From Pseudomonas subflava (GTDB lineage Bacteria > Pseudomonadota > Gammaproteobacteria > Pseudomonadales > Pseudomonadaceae), in contig NZ_JAMXBF010000003.1 in NCBI RefSeq assembly GCF_023823685.1, positions 496,001-560,000 on the forward strand: a stretch of DNA of 64,000 nucleotides, written 5' to 3'. Of the stretch, positions 29,443 through 37,333 are shown in pieces; position 1 is the first letter of the stretch, and each line of letters opens with the position of its first letter. The position numbers and the translations under genes were made by a program. Under the pieces are notes generated by a model. The model did no database searches, was not told the DNA's origin, and worked only from the letters and a program-made list of their open reading frames with translations.

Positions 29443-29460
29443 CTTGGGCTCGCGAGCAAG
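29443..29460. promoter_or_regulatory. Candidate LysR binding site
   Basis: CTTG-N10-CAAG surrounding the perfect 10-bp palindrome GCTCGCGAGC lies between the divergent LysR and VOC genes. It fits the general dyad form bound by LysR proteins (T-N11-A type), but the exact consensus for this regulator is unknown. Confidence 0.35.
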
Positions 29461-29525
29461 GATATTCGCTTTTCAGGAATTTTATTGAGGCTAAGGTGAG
29501 GTAGAAACCATGATGAGGACCGCCC

Positions 29526-29951
29526 ATGAGCATCGCCCCGTTCCACCTGGCCATTCCCGTCTACGACCTTTCCGCCGCCCGGCATTTCTATGGCGAGGTG
29601 TTTGGCTGCGCCGAGGGCCGCAGTAGCGAGCACTGGGTGGACTTCGACTTCTTCGGCCACCAGCTGGTGATCCACGAGGCGCCGAAGATGCCGCACCAGG
29701 AGGCCGCCCACAGCAATCCGGTGGACGGCCACGACGTGCCGGTGCCGCATTTCGGCGTGGTACTGGGCTGGGCGGATTGGGAGGCGCTTGCCAAGCGCCT
29801 GCGGGCGCGGCAAACCAGCTTCGTGATCGAGCCCTATGTGCGCTTCGAGGGCCAGGTCGGCGAACAGGCGACCATGTTCCTCCTCGACCCCTGCGGCAAC
29901 GCGCTGGAGTTCAAGGCGTTCAAGGATATCGGTCAGCTGTTCGCCAAATGA
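29526..29951 (+). CDS. VOC-superfamily (glyoxalase/dioxygenase-like) protein
   Basis: A 141-residue protein with two beta-alpha-beta-beta-beta modules. The start [28 protein letters not shown] gives the first metal-ligand His and the usual FYxxvfG block. [25 protein letters not shown] and [15 protein letters not shown] supply later ligands (His and Glu). GAGGA precedes the ATG. The reaction cannot be assigned; the family covers isomerases, dioxygenases and resistance proteins. Probably controlled by the adjacent LysR. Confidence 0.82.
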   Translation: MSIAPFHLAIPVYDLSAARHFYGEVFGCAEGRSSEHWVDFDFFGHQLVIHEAPKMPHQEAAHSNPVDGHDVPVPHFGVVLGWADWEALAKRLRARQTSFVIEPYVRFEGQVGEQATMFLLDPCGNALEFKAFKDIGQLFAK

Positions 29952-29963
29952 GGCGCGCGGTGA

Positions 29964-30599
29964 TCAGCTCGACTTGAGCAGACCCGGCAGCTGGGCGGCC
30001 AGCTTGTCGTTGTTCACCGGCGCGCGGATGAAGCCGCGCTGGGTGCCATCCGGGCCGATGATCACCAGGTTGCCGCTGTGGTCGACGGTGTAGTTTTCCT
30101 TGCTGGTGTCGGCCGGAATGAAGGGGATGCTCACGGCGCTGGCCAGCTTCTGGATATCGGCTTCGGCGCCGGTGAGGCCCTGGAAGCCGGCGTCAAAATA
30201 GCCCAGGTACTTCTTCAGCTGCTCCGGCGTGTCGCGGTGCGGGTCGACCGTCACCAGCACCACGCGCAGCCTGTCCTTGACCTCGGCCGGCAGCATGCCC
30301 TGCAGCTGGCGCATCTGCGCCAGGGTCGCCGGGCAGATATCCGGGCAGAAGGTGTAGCCGAAGAACAGCAGGCTCCACTGGTCCTTGAGTTCATCCACCT
30401 GCACCGGCTGGCCGTTCTGATCGGTCAGCGCGAGGCTCGGCAGGTCGCGACTCTGCGGCAGCAGGACGATGCCGGCGTCGAGCAGCGCCACCTTGTCGGT
30501 ACCGTCGCCCTTGCTGTTGAGCACCTTGTTGACGGTGAGGCCCAGCACCAGGGCGACGCAGGCGGCGAGAACGAGGACGGTCTTCTGGGTACGGCTCAT
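29964..30599 (-). CDS. senC: SCO1/SenC copper chaperone for cytochrome oxidase
   Basis: A 211-residue membrane-anchored thioredoxin-fold protein: TM anchor at about 8-24, then GYTFCPDICPATLAQM with the copper-binding CxxxC pair, and the third ligand in YTVDHSGNLVIIGPDG. SCO proteins deliver copper to the CuA site of subunit II. It is the last gene of the minus-strand cox assembly group, 26 bases after cyoE. Confidence 0.93.
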   Translation of the reverse strand: MSRTQKTVLVLAACVALVLGLTVNKVLNSKGDGTDKVALLDAGIVLLPQSRDLPSLALTDQNGQPVQVDELKDQWSLLFFGYTFCPDICPATLAQMRQLQGMLPAEVKDRLRVVLVTVDPHRDTPEQLKKYLGYFDAGFQGLTGAEADIQKLASAVSIPFIPADTSKENYTVDHSGNLVIIGPDGTQRGFIRAPVNNDKLAAQLPGLLKSS

Positions 30600-30625
30600 G
30601 CAATCTCTCTTGGACAGGGCAGGCG

Positions 30626-31525
30626 CTACAGGTTGAGCAGCAGGTAGTGGTCCGCCAGCAGGGCGATGAACAGCAGGAACAGGTACCAGATACTGTACTT
30701 GAAGGTGTTGATCGCGGCGTGCGGCCGGCTGTCACGGTACAGCACCCAGGCCCAGAACATGAAGCGCCCGCCGAGCACCAGCGCGGCGGCGAGATAGAGC
30801 GGCCCGCTCATGTGGATGGCGTAGGGCAGCAGGGTCACGGCCAGCATCACCGCGGTGTACAGCAGGATGTGCACCTTGGTGTAGTGCTCACCATGGGTCA
30901 CCGGCAGCATCGGGATATCGGCCTTGGCGTATTCGGCCTTGCGGTGGATGGCCAGGGCCCAGAAGTGCGGCGGCGTCCAGGCGAAGATGATCAGCACCAG
31001 CAGCAGCGGCTCGGCACTGATATGCCCGGTGACCGCGACCCAGCCCAGCAGCGGCGGCGCGGCACCGGCCAGGCCGCCGATCACGATGTTCTGTGGCGTG
31101 GCGCGCTTGAGGAAGCCGGTGTAGAGCACCGCGTAGCCGAGCAGCGAGGCCAGGGTCAGCCAGGCGGCCAGCTCGTTGGTGAAGCTGAGCAGCAGCGCCA
31201 TCCCGGCCACCGCCAGGAGCAGGGCGAAGCCCAGCGCGGCCGGCACCGAGAGCCGCCCGGCGGTGACCGGACGCTTGTGGGTGCGCGCCATGATCGAGTC
31301 GATGCGCCGGTCGACCACATGGTTGACCGCTGCCGCCGCACCGGCGCACAGGCCGATGCCGAGATTGCCGAACACCAGCACGGTCCAGGGCACGCCGGCG
31401 CGGGTGGCGAGGAACATGCCGACCAGCGAGGTGATCAGCATCAGCAGCACCACCCGGGGCTTGGTCAGCTCCAGATAGTCGCGCCAACTGGCGGATTCGG
31501 AGTGGGCTCGCAGCGCAGTAGCCAT
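30626..31525 (-). CDS. cyoE: Protohaem IX farnesyltransferase (haem O synthase)
   Basis: A 299-residue UbiA-type prenyltransferase with about nine hydrophobic helices. The prenyl-diphosphate/metal motif appears as AAAAVNHVVDRRIDSIMART with HKRPVTAGRLS after it, and the second acidic region as RKAEYAKADIPMLPVTHG. It converts haem b to haem O, the precursor used by the next enzyme, CtaA. It sits between ctaA and senC with 15 and 26 base spacings, so all three are likely co-transcribed. Confidence 0.95.
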   Translation of the reverse strand: MATALRAHSESASWRDYLELTKPRVVLLMLITSLVGMFLATRAGVPWTVLVFGNLGIGLCAGAAAAVNHVVDRRIDSIMARTHKRPVTAGRLSVPAALGFALLLAVAGMALLLSFTNELAAWLTLASLLGYAVLYTGFLKRATPQNIVIGGLAGAAPPLLGWVAVTGHISAEPLLLVLIIFAWTPPHFWALAIHRKAEYAKADIPMLPVTHGEHYTKVHILLYTAVMLAVTLLPYAIHMSGPLYLAAALVLGGRFMFWAWVLYRDSRPHAAINTFKYSIWYLFLLFIALLADHYLLLNL

Positions 31526-31540
31526 GGCGTATCTCCTTGC

Positions 31541-32599
31541 TTATTTACCCAGCGGAGCGAGCCGGGTAGAGGCCAGATCGGCCTCCACGCGCTTGCTCGC
31601 CGCCAGGGGAACCGCCCGCAGGCGATAGTTGATCAGCACCAGCACCAGCAATAGCGCGGCGCCACCGGCGTTGTGCGCCACGGCCACGGCCAGCGGCAGG
31701 TGCAGCAGCACGTTGCTCACGCCCAGGCTGACCTGCGCGGCCAGCGCCAGCAGCAGCAGGCCGGCCAGGCCACCGAGCCCGGCGGCGCGCAGGCGCCAGG
31801 CCAGCAGCAGCAGGACCAGGCTGAGCACCACCGCGCCCAGCCTGTGAGTCATATGGATGGCGGTGCGGGCGTCGCTGTCCAGCTGGCCGCCGAGGTAGTT
31901 GGGGCCGATGTGCTGGGTCAGGTGGAAGCCGTTGGCGAAGTCCATCGCCGGCCACCATTCGCCATGGCAGGTCGGCAGGTCGACGCAGGCCACCGCCGCG
32001 TAGTTGGAGCTGACCCAGCCGCCCAGGGCGATCTGGCAGCCCGCCAGCACCAGCGCCACGCCGGCCAGCGCGCGCAGGCGCAGGGAAAGGCCGAGCAACA
32101 CCGGCAGCGCGCCGGACAGCCGCAGGCTGAGCAGGAACAGCAGGGCCAGGGTGGTGAAGCCGCCGAGCAGGTGGCCCGTGACCACCTGCGGCCATAGCTT
32201 GAGGGTGACCGTCCACATGCCGAAGGCGGCCTGGGCGATGACTACGCCGAGCAGCAGCAACGGCAGCTTGACCGGTTGGCCTTCGACAGCGCGCCACCGC
32301 AGGGCCTGCACGGCCAGGCCGAGGATGACCAGGCCGAGGGTGCCGGCGAAGTAGCGGTGGACCATCTCGTTCCAGCCCTTCTCCACCTCCACCGGCGCGT
32401 GGGGGAAGCGTGCTTCGGCCAGCGTCTGCTTGTGCTCGCTCATCGGCACGCCGATGAAGCCGTAGCAGCCCGGCCAGTCGGGGCAGCCGAGGCCGGCGTG
32501 GGTCAGCCGGGTGTAGGCGCCGAGCAGTACCACCACCACCGCGAGGGCGGTGGCGAACAGGGCCAGGCGGTAGCCGGGCAGGGTCTTGCGTTCACTCAT
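31541..32599 (-). CDS. ctaA: Haem A synthase, COX15/CtaA family
   Basis: A 352-residue, eight-helix membrane monooxygenase. The conserved histidines appear in YTRLTHAGLGCPDWPGCYGF, EMVHRYFAGTLG, VVTGHLLGGF, LTQHIGPNYLGG and IHMTHRLGAVV. A cysteine pair in AVACVDLPTCHGEWWP matches the extracytoplasmic loop of the family. It oxidises the haem O methyl group to the formyl of haem A. Upstream of cyoE, downstream of the CxxxC protein. Confidence 0.95.
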   Translation of the reverse strand: MSERKTLPGYRLALFATALAVVVVLLGAYTRLTHAGLGCPDWPGCYGFIGVPMSEHKQTLAEARFPHAPVEVEKGWNEMVHRYFAGTLGLVILGLAVQALRWRAVEGQPVKLPLLLLGVVIAQAAFGMWTVTLKLWPQVVTGHLLGGFTTLALLFLLSLRLSGALPVLLGLSLRLRALAGVALVLAGCQIALGGWVSSNYAAVACVDLPTCHGEWWPAMDFANGFHLTQHIGPNYLGGQLDSDARTAIHMTHRLGAVVLSLVLLLLAWRLRAAGLGGLAGLLLLALAAQVSLGVSNVLLHLPLAVAVAHNAGGAALLLVLVLINYRLRAVPLAASKRVEADLASTRLAPLGK

Positions 32600-32641
32600 C
32601 CGGGGCCTCTCTTGCTGTTATGGGCCGGCAGTCGGAGTCGG

Positions 32642-33235
32642 TCAGCCGATCTGCGACAGCTTCAGCAGCAATCGCAGGTCGTTGAGGATGTCCTTGCCCT
32701 TGGTCTCGGCGCCGTAGCGCAGCACCAGGTTGCCCTGGGGGTCGACGATCCACAGTTGCGCACCCTCGCCCGCCGGCACGGCCTTGCCGTAGCCCGCGTC
32801 CTCCAGCCGATAGCGGCCGAGTTGCGGATATTCGCGCTTGAGCTCGTCGTCATAGGCGGCGTCCACCTGCCCGCTCAGCGCCAGGCCGTGGACCGCGCGG
32901 GTGGCATCGCGGTTGAGTCCGATATGGATCTGCCGGGCGGTGTAGACCAACTGGCGGCAATCCTCGGCGCAGTCGCCGGGGGCGGTGATCAGCAATTGCC
33001 AGCGCTCCTGCGCGGCGCCCTGCACGCCGATGTCGGCCAGTTGGGTGCCGTCGCCGATCAGGGTGCCGTGGTAGTTGCGTCCGTCCGGCACCCAGAAACG
33101 CCACTGATACATGGCAGTGGCGAGGATCATCGGGCCGATCGCCACCAGCAGCAGCAGCATTAGCTGCAGGCGTCCACGGGCGCGTGCCGGCGGAGCGTCA
33201 GGGGTGGAGAGGACCGGATTCATGGCTGTGCTCAT
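32642..33235 (-). CDS. Membrane-anchored SCO-like CxxxC protein of the cox cluster
   Basis: A 197-residue protein with one TM anchor (about 24-44) and a periplasmic domain. APGDCAEDCRQLVYTARQ carries a CxxxC pair in the place where SCO proteins have CPxxxCP-like copper ligands, and the end LWIVDPQGNLVLRYG followed by DILNDLRLLLKL resembles the last strands and helix of a thioredoxin fold. It corresponds by position to PA0111. The role is probably oxidase copper or thiol handling; this is inference from motif and operon. GGGAG precedes the ATG. The 5' end overlaps the SURF1 gene by 38 bases. Confidence 0.75.
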   Translation of the reverse strand: MSTAMNPVLSTPDAPPARARGRLQLMLLLLVAIGPMILATAMYQWRFWVPDGRNYHGTLIGDGTQLADIGVQGAAQERWQLLITAPGDCAEDCRQLVYTARQIHIGLNRDATRAVHGLALSGQVDAAYDDELKREYPQLGRYRLEDAGYGKAVPAGEGAQLWIVDPQGNLVLRYGAETKGKDILNDLRLLLKLSQIG

Positions 33236-33953
33236 GCTGCTGCTCCCGCGCGTTCTGTCGTGAATTGTGCAAACCGAGATAGAGGTAGAGACCGACCAAG
33301 GCGGCGGCCAGGGCGAACCATTGCACGGCGTAGCCGGTGTGCTTCTCCGGCCCCATGGCCACCAGCGGCCACTCGGCCCGGTACGCGGCGGGGCCGGGTT
33401 CGAGGCGCACCTCGTAACTCATGCCGCCGCGCCCGAGCTGGTGCCACAGGCGCTCCGGCTCGACGGCGGTGATCAGCCGCGGCCAGGCACTACCCGCCGG
33501 GTCGGCCTGCAGCTGGAAGGCCTCGCCGACCGGCACGTGAACCCGCGCCACCAGCTCCAGCGGACCGTCCGGTGTGGTGAACTGCGGCGGCGTGCGCCGA
33601 TCCGGCCAGGGTAGCCAGCCGCGGTTGACCAGCAGCCACAGGCCGGAGGACTGGTCGTAGAAAGGCTGCAGCAGCTCGACGCCGACCTGGCCGCCACGCT
33701 GGCGATTGTCCAGCAGCAGGCTGTGGCGTTCGTCGAACTGACCGTGCAGGCGAATGCGCAGGTGGGCGAGATCGGACTGGCGCTCCAGCTCGGCCACCGC
33801 CATGGGCGCGGCATGCTCACGGGCGGCGAAGTCATCGAGCAGCGCGCGCTTTTGCTCGGCGCGCGACAGCTGCCAGAAGCCCAGGCCGATCAGCAACGGC
33901 AGCAGCAAGACCACCGCGATGCTGGGCAGCAGGCCCGGGCGGAAGCCGCTCAC
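33198..33953 (-). CDS. SURF1 family oxidase assembly protein
   Basis: About 251 residues from the GTG at 33953 (MSGFRPGLLPSIA), preceded by a GGGGGAAGG purine run; an ATG at 34013 would add 20 residues. Two TM helices, near the N-terminus (LLPLLIGLGFWQLSRAEQK) and C-terminus (YAVQWFALAAALVGLYLYLG), bracket a periplasmic domain with LLDNRQRGGQVGVELLQPF and LLVNRGWLPWP, the SURF1 signatures. It helps insert haem A in subunit I. The His-rich tail (QQHEHSHESG) is noteworthy but weak. Confidence 0.9.
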   Translation of the reverse strand: MSGFRPGLLPSIAVVLLLPLLIGLGFWQLSRAEQKRALLDDFAAREHAAPMAVAELERQSDLAHLRIRLHGQFDERHSLLLDNRQRGGQVGVELLQPFYDQSSGLWLLVNRGWLPWPDRRTPPQFTTPDGPLELVARVHVPVGEAFQLQADPAGSAWPRLITAVEPERLWHQLGRGGMSYEVRLEPGPAAYRAEWPLVAMGPEKHTGYAVQWFALAAALVGLYLYLGLHNSRQNAREQQHEHSHESGPLHP

Positions 33954-34028
33954 GCCCTTCCCCCGAAGGTCCGCAGGCGGCTGGCTATACTGAAACGGCA
34001 CATCATTCCCCATCCCCCGGAGTCACGC

Positions 34029-34232
34029 ATGCTCAAGGCCGCGATCATCCTCCTGCTGCTGGCTACCCTGGTCAGCCTGTTCAGCGGCCTGTTCTTCCTG
34101 GTCAAGGACGAGGGCCGCGGCTCGCGGGTGGTCAATGCGCTGACCGTCCGCGTGATCCTGGCCGCCCTCACCCTGGCGTTGATCGCCTGGGGCTTCTACA
34201 GCGGCCAGCTGGTCACTCATGTCACCTGGTAA
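34029..34232 (+). CDS. DUF2909 small twin-helix membrane protein
   Basis: A 67-residue protein with two TM helices (about 4-25 and 42-60) joined by KDEGRGSRVVNAL, as in DUF2909. CCGGAG precedes the ATG at 34029. It lies between coxC and the SURF1 gene, both on the opposite strand: convergent with coxC (nine bases apart) and divergent from SURF1. A role in the oxidase is suggested only by location. Confidence 0.8.
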   Translation: MLKAAIILLLLATLVSLFSGLFFLVKDEGRGSRVVNALTVRVILAALTLALIAWGFYSGQLVTHVTW

Positions 34233-34241
34233 CGCCCTGTC

Positions 34242-35129
34242 TTAGAGCACATAGACGAAGACGAACAGGCCGATCCACACCACATCGACGAAGTGCCAGT
34301 ACCAGCTGGCGGCCTCGAAGCCGAAGTGCTGGTCCGCGTCGAAATGCCCGCGCCACACCCGCACCAGCATCACCGTGAGAATCAGCGCCCCGAGCGTCAC
34401 GTGGGCGCCGTGGAAACCGGTGAGCATGAAGAAGGTGGCGCCGTAGATGCCCGAGCCCAGGGTCAGGCCCAGTTCGTTGTAGGCGTGTACGTATTCCTCG
34501 ACCTGCAGGATCAGGAAGGCGATGCCGAGCAGCACGGTCAGGGCCAGCCAGATCTTCAGCGGCTTGCGGTTGTTCTTCTTCAGCGCGTGGTGGGCGAAGG
34601 TCACGGTGAAGCTGGAGGTGACCAGCAGGATGGTGTTGATCAGCGGCAGCCCCCAGGCCGAGATCACGCCGCTGGGCGCCGGGAAGAGTTTCGGGTCCGG
34701 GTTGTTGAGCAGCGGCCAGCTGTATTCGAAACCCGGCCAGAGCATGTTGGCCACGCCCTTGTCGCCCTCGCCGCCGAGCCACGGACCGGCCCACATGCGG
34801 ATGTAGAACAGCGCACCGAAGAAGGCGGCGAAGAACATCACCTCGGAGAAGATGAACCAGCTCATGCCCCAGCGGAACGAGCGATCCATCTGCGGGCTGT
34901 AGAGGCCGGAACGACTCTCCTTGATCACCGCGCCGAACCAGCCGAACAGCATGTAGGCGAGGATCAGGCCGCCGATGAAGAAGATCAGTGGGCCGTTGGA
35001 CTCGGCGCGCTCGGCCTTGAGGTCGTTGAACCAGGTGGCCACGCCGTACACTGTGGTGAGCATGCCGATGGTGGCGACGATCGGCCACTTGCTCTGGGCG
35101 GGAACGTAGTAGTTCTCGTGACTCGACAT
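34242..35129 (-). CDS. coxC: Cytochrome c oxidase subunit III
   Basis: A 295-residue protein with seven predicted helices. Subunit III signatures include FRWGMSWFIFSEVMFFAAFFGALFY, TSSFTVTFAHHALKKNN, the EEYVHAYNELGL segment and FFMLTGFHGAHVTLGALIL. It stabilises the core of the aa3-type oxidase and may guide proton and oxygen access. It follows ctaG by 12 bases in the coxB-coxA-ctaG-coxC operon. Confidence 0.95.
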   Translation of the reverse strand: MSSHENYYVPAQSKWPIVATIGMLTTVYGVATWFNDLKAERAESNGPLIFFIGGLILAYMLFGWFGAVIKESRSGLYSPQMDRSFRWGMSWFIFSEVMFFAAFFGALFYIRMWAGPWLGGEGDKGVANMLWPGFEYSWPLLNNPDPKLFPAPSGVISAWGLPLINTILLVTSSFTVTFAHHALKKNNRKPLKIWLALTVLLGIAFLILQVEEYVHAYNELGLTLGSGIYGATFFMLTGFHGAHVTLGALILTVMLVRVWRGHFDADQHFGFEAASWYWHFVDVVWIGLFVFVYVL

Positions 35130-35141
35130 TTCTTGTTCTCC

Positions 35142-35720
35142 TTATGGAGCCGCCCGGCTAGGGGCTGTCTGGGCAAGAGTCGCCTGCGCGACGGGCGGTT
35201 GCCGCGCAGTGATATCGAACAGGGTGTAGGCCAGGGTCAGGTGCTTCACGTCCTTGGGCAGGTCACGATCGACGATGAAGCGCACCGGCATCTCGATGCG
35301 CTCGCCGGGTTGCAGCACCTGCTGGGTGAAGCAGAAGCACTCGGTCTTGTGGAAGAACGCAGCGGCCTTGGACGGGGCCACGCTGGGGATGGCCTGGGCG
35401 GTCATCGGCTTGTCCGTCGGGTTGTGGGCGACGAACAGCATCTCGTTGCTCGCCCCGGCCACCACGGTCAGCTCGTCCGCCGCGGGCCCGAACTCCCAGG
35501 ACATGCCGGCGGCGTTGGTGGCGAGGAACTGCACGCGCACCTGGCGCGCCTCGTCCACCACCTGCTCGCCCTGGTAGGCCCCGGCGGTCTTGCCGTTGAT
35601 GCCGAAGGCCTGGCACATCACGTCGTAGATCGGCACCAGGGCGAAACCGAAGGCGAACATGCCGGCTACCACGGCCAGCAGGCGCAAGACCAGGCGGCGG
35701 TTGTCCAGGGCGTCGCTCAT
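35142..35720 (-). CDS. ctaG: Cytochrome c oxidase assembly protein CtaG/Cox11
   Basis: A 192-residue protein with one N-terminal TM helix (about 11-32) and a periplasmic immunoglobulin-like domain. The copper-binding motif is KTECFCFTQQVLQPGE (CFCF), and LVPIYDVMCQAFGINGKT supplies the third conserved cysteine. Cox11 delivers copper to the CuB centre of subunit I. It sits between coxA and coxC, 10 and 12 bases from each. Confidence 0.95.
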   Translation of the reverse strand: MSDALDNRRLVLRLLAVVAGMFAFGFALVPIYDVMCQAFGINGKTAGAYQGEQVVDEARQVRVQFLATNAAGMSWEFGPAADELTVVAGASNEMLFVAHNPTDKPMTAQAIPSVAPSKAAAFFHKTECFCFTQQVLQPGERIEMPVRFIVDRDLPKDVKHLTLAYTLFDITARQPPVAQATLAQTAPSRAAP

Positions 35721-35730
35721 CGCCGCGCTC

Positions 35731-37332
35731 CTACTTCACTTCCGGCGGTGTGGAGAAGGTGTGGTAGGGCGCCGGCGACGGCACCGTCCATTCCAGCCCC
35801 TCGGCGCCGTCCCAGGGCTTGGCCGGGGCCGGCTTGCCGCCACGGATGCACTTGATGACGATGAACAGGAAGAGGAACTGGGTGGCGCCGAAGGTGAAGG
35901 CACCCACCGACGAGATCATGTTGAAGTCGGCGAACTGCAGGTTGTAGTCCGGAATCCGCCGCGGCATGCCGGCCAGGCCGACGAAGTGCATCGGGAAGAA
36001 CGCCAGGTTCATGCCGATGAAGCTCATCCAGAAATGCAGCTTGGCGAGAGTCTCGTCGTACATGTGGCCGGTCCACTTCGGCAGCCAGTAGTAGGCCGAG
36101 GCGAAGATGCCGAAGATCGCACCGGGCACCAGCACGTAGTGGAAGTGCGCCACCACGAAGTAGGTGTCGTGGTACTGGAAGTCCGCCGGGGCGATGGCCA
36201 GCATCAGCCCGGAGAAGCCGCCGATGGTGAACAGGATGACGAAGGCCACCGAGAACAGCATCGGCGCCTCGAAGGTCATCGAGCCCTGCCACATGGTGCT
36301 GGCCCAGTTGAACACCTTCACCCCGGTGGGCACGGCGATCAGCATGGTGGCGTACATGAAGAACAGCTCGCCGGTCAGCGGGATGCCGACGGTGAACATG
36401 TGGTGCGCCCAGACGATGAACGACAGGAAGGCGATCGAAGCCGTGGCGTAGACCATCGAGGTGTAGCCGAACAACGGCTTGCGCGCGAAGGCCGGGATGA
36501 TCGAGCTGACGGCGCCGAACGCCGGCAGGATCATGATGTACACCTCGGGGTGGCCGAAGAACCAGAACACGTGCTGGAACAGCACCGGGTCGCCACCGCC
36601 GGCCGCGCTGAAGAAGCTAGTGCCGAAGTGGATGTCCATCAGCATCATGGTCACCACGCCGGCCAGCACCGGCATCACCGCGATCAGCAGGAAGGCGGTG
36701 ATCAGCCAGGTCCAGACGAACAGCGGCATTTTCATCAGGGTCATGCCGGGGGCGCGCAGGTTGAGGATGGTGGCGATCACGTTGATCGCACCCATGATCG
36801 AGCTGATGCCCATCAGGTGGATGGCGAAGATGAAGAAGGTCACCGATTCCGGCGCGTAGGTCGTCGACAGCGGCGCATAGAAGGTCCAACCGAAGTTCGG
36901 CCCGCCGCCCTCGGTGAACAACGTGCTGACCAGCAGGCCGAAGGCCGCCGGCAGCAGCCAGAAGCTGAAGTTGTTCATCCGCGGCAGGGCCATGTCCGGC
37001 GCGCCGACCATCAGCGGGATCATCCAGTTGGCCAGGCCGACGAAGGCCGGCATCACGGCGCCGAACACCATGATCAGGCCGTGCATGGTGGTCATCTGGT
37101 TGAAGAAGGCCGGCTCGACGATCTGCAGGCCCGGCTGGAACAGCTCGGCGCGGATCACCATGGCCATGGACCCGCCGAGCAGGAACATGGCGAAGCTGAA
37201 CCACAGGTACATCGAGCCGATGTCCTTGTGGTTGGTGGTCAGCACCCAGCGCATCAGGCCCTTGGCGGGGCCGTGGTGGTGGTCATGCCCGGCATGACCA
37301 TGCTCTTTGTGAGAGTCGATCACAGCACTCAT
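35731..37332 (-). CDS. coxA: Cytochrome c oxidase subunit I
   Basis: A 533-residue, twelve-helix haem-copper oxidase subunit. Haem and CuB ligands are visible: TTMHGLIMVF (low-spin haem His), FWFFGHPEVYIMILP (His-Tyr crosslink), WAHHMFTVGI (CuB histidines) and VVAHFHYVLVPG (both haem ligands). A His-rich cytosolic N-terminus (HKEHGHAGHDHHHG) precedes the first helix. Motifs match the aa3-type (A-type) oxidase. GAGGAGAAG before the ATG; the start lies one base after the coxB stop. Confidence 0.97.
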   Translation of the reverse strand: MSAVIDSHKEHGHAGHDHHHGPAKGLMRWVLTTNHKDIGSMYLWFSFAMFLLGGSMAMVIRAELFQPGLQIVEPAFFNQMTTMHGLIMVFGAVMPAFVGLANWMIPLMVGAPDMALPRMNNFSFWLLPAAFGLLVSTLFTEGGGPNFGWTFYAPLSTTYAPESVTFFIFAIHLMGISSIMGAINVIATILNLRAPGMTLMKMPLFVWTWLITAFLLIAVMPVLAGVVTMMLMDIHFGTSFFSAAGGGDPVLFQHVFWFFGHPEVYIMILPAFGAVSSIIPAFARKPLFGYTSMVYATASIAFLSFIVWAHHMFTVGIPLTGELFFMYATMLIAVPTGVKVFNWASTMWQGSMTFEAPMLFSVAFVILFTIGGFSGLMLAIAPADFQYHDTYFVVAHFHYVLVPGAIFGIFASAYYWLPKWTGHMYDETLAKLHFWMSFIGMNLAFFPMHFVGLAGMPRRIPDYNLQFADFNMISSVGAFTFGATQFLFLFIVIKCIRGGKPAPAKPWDGAEGLEWTVPSPAPYHTFSTPPEVK

Positions 37333-37333
37333 G

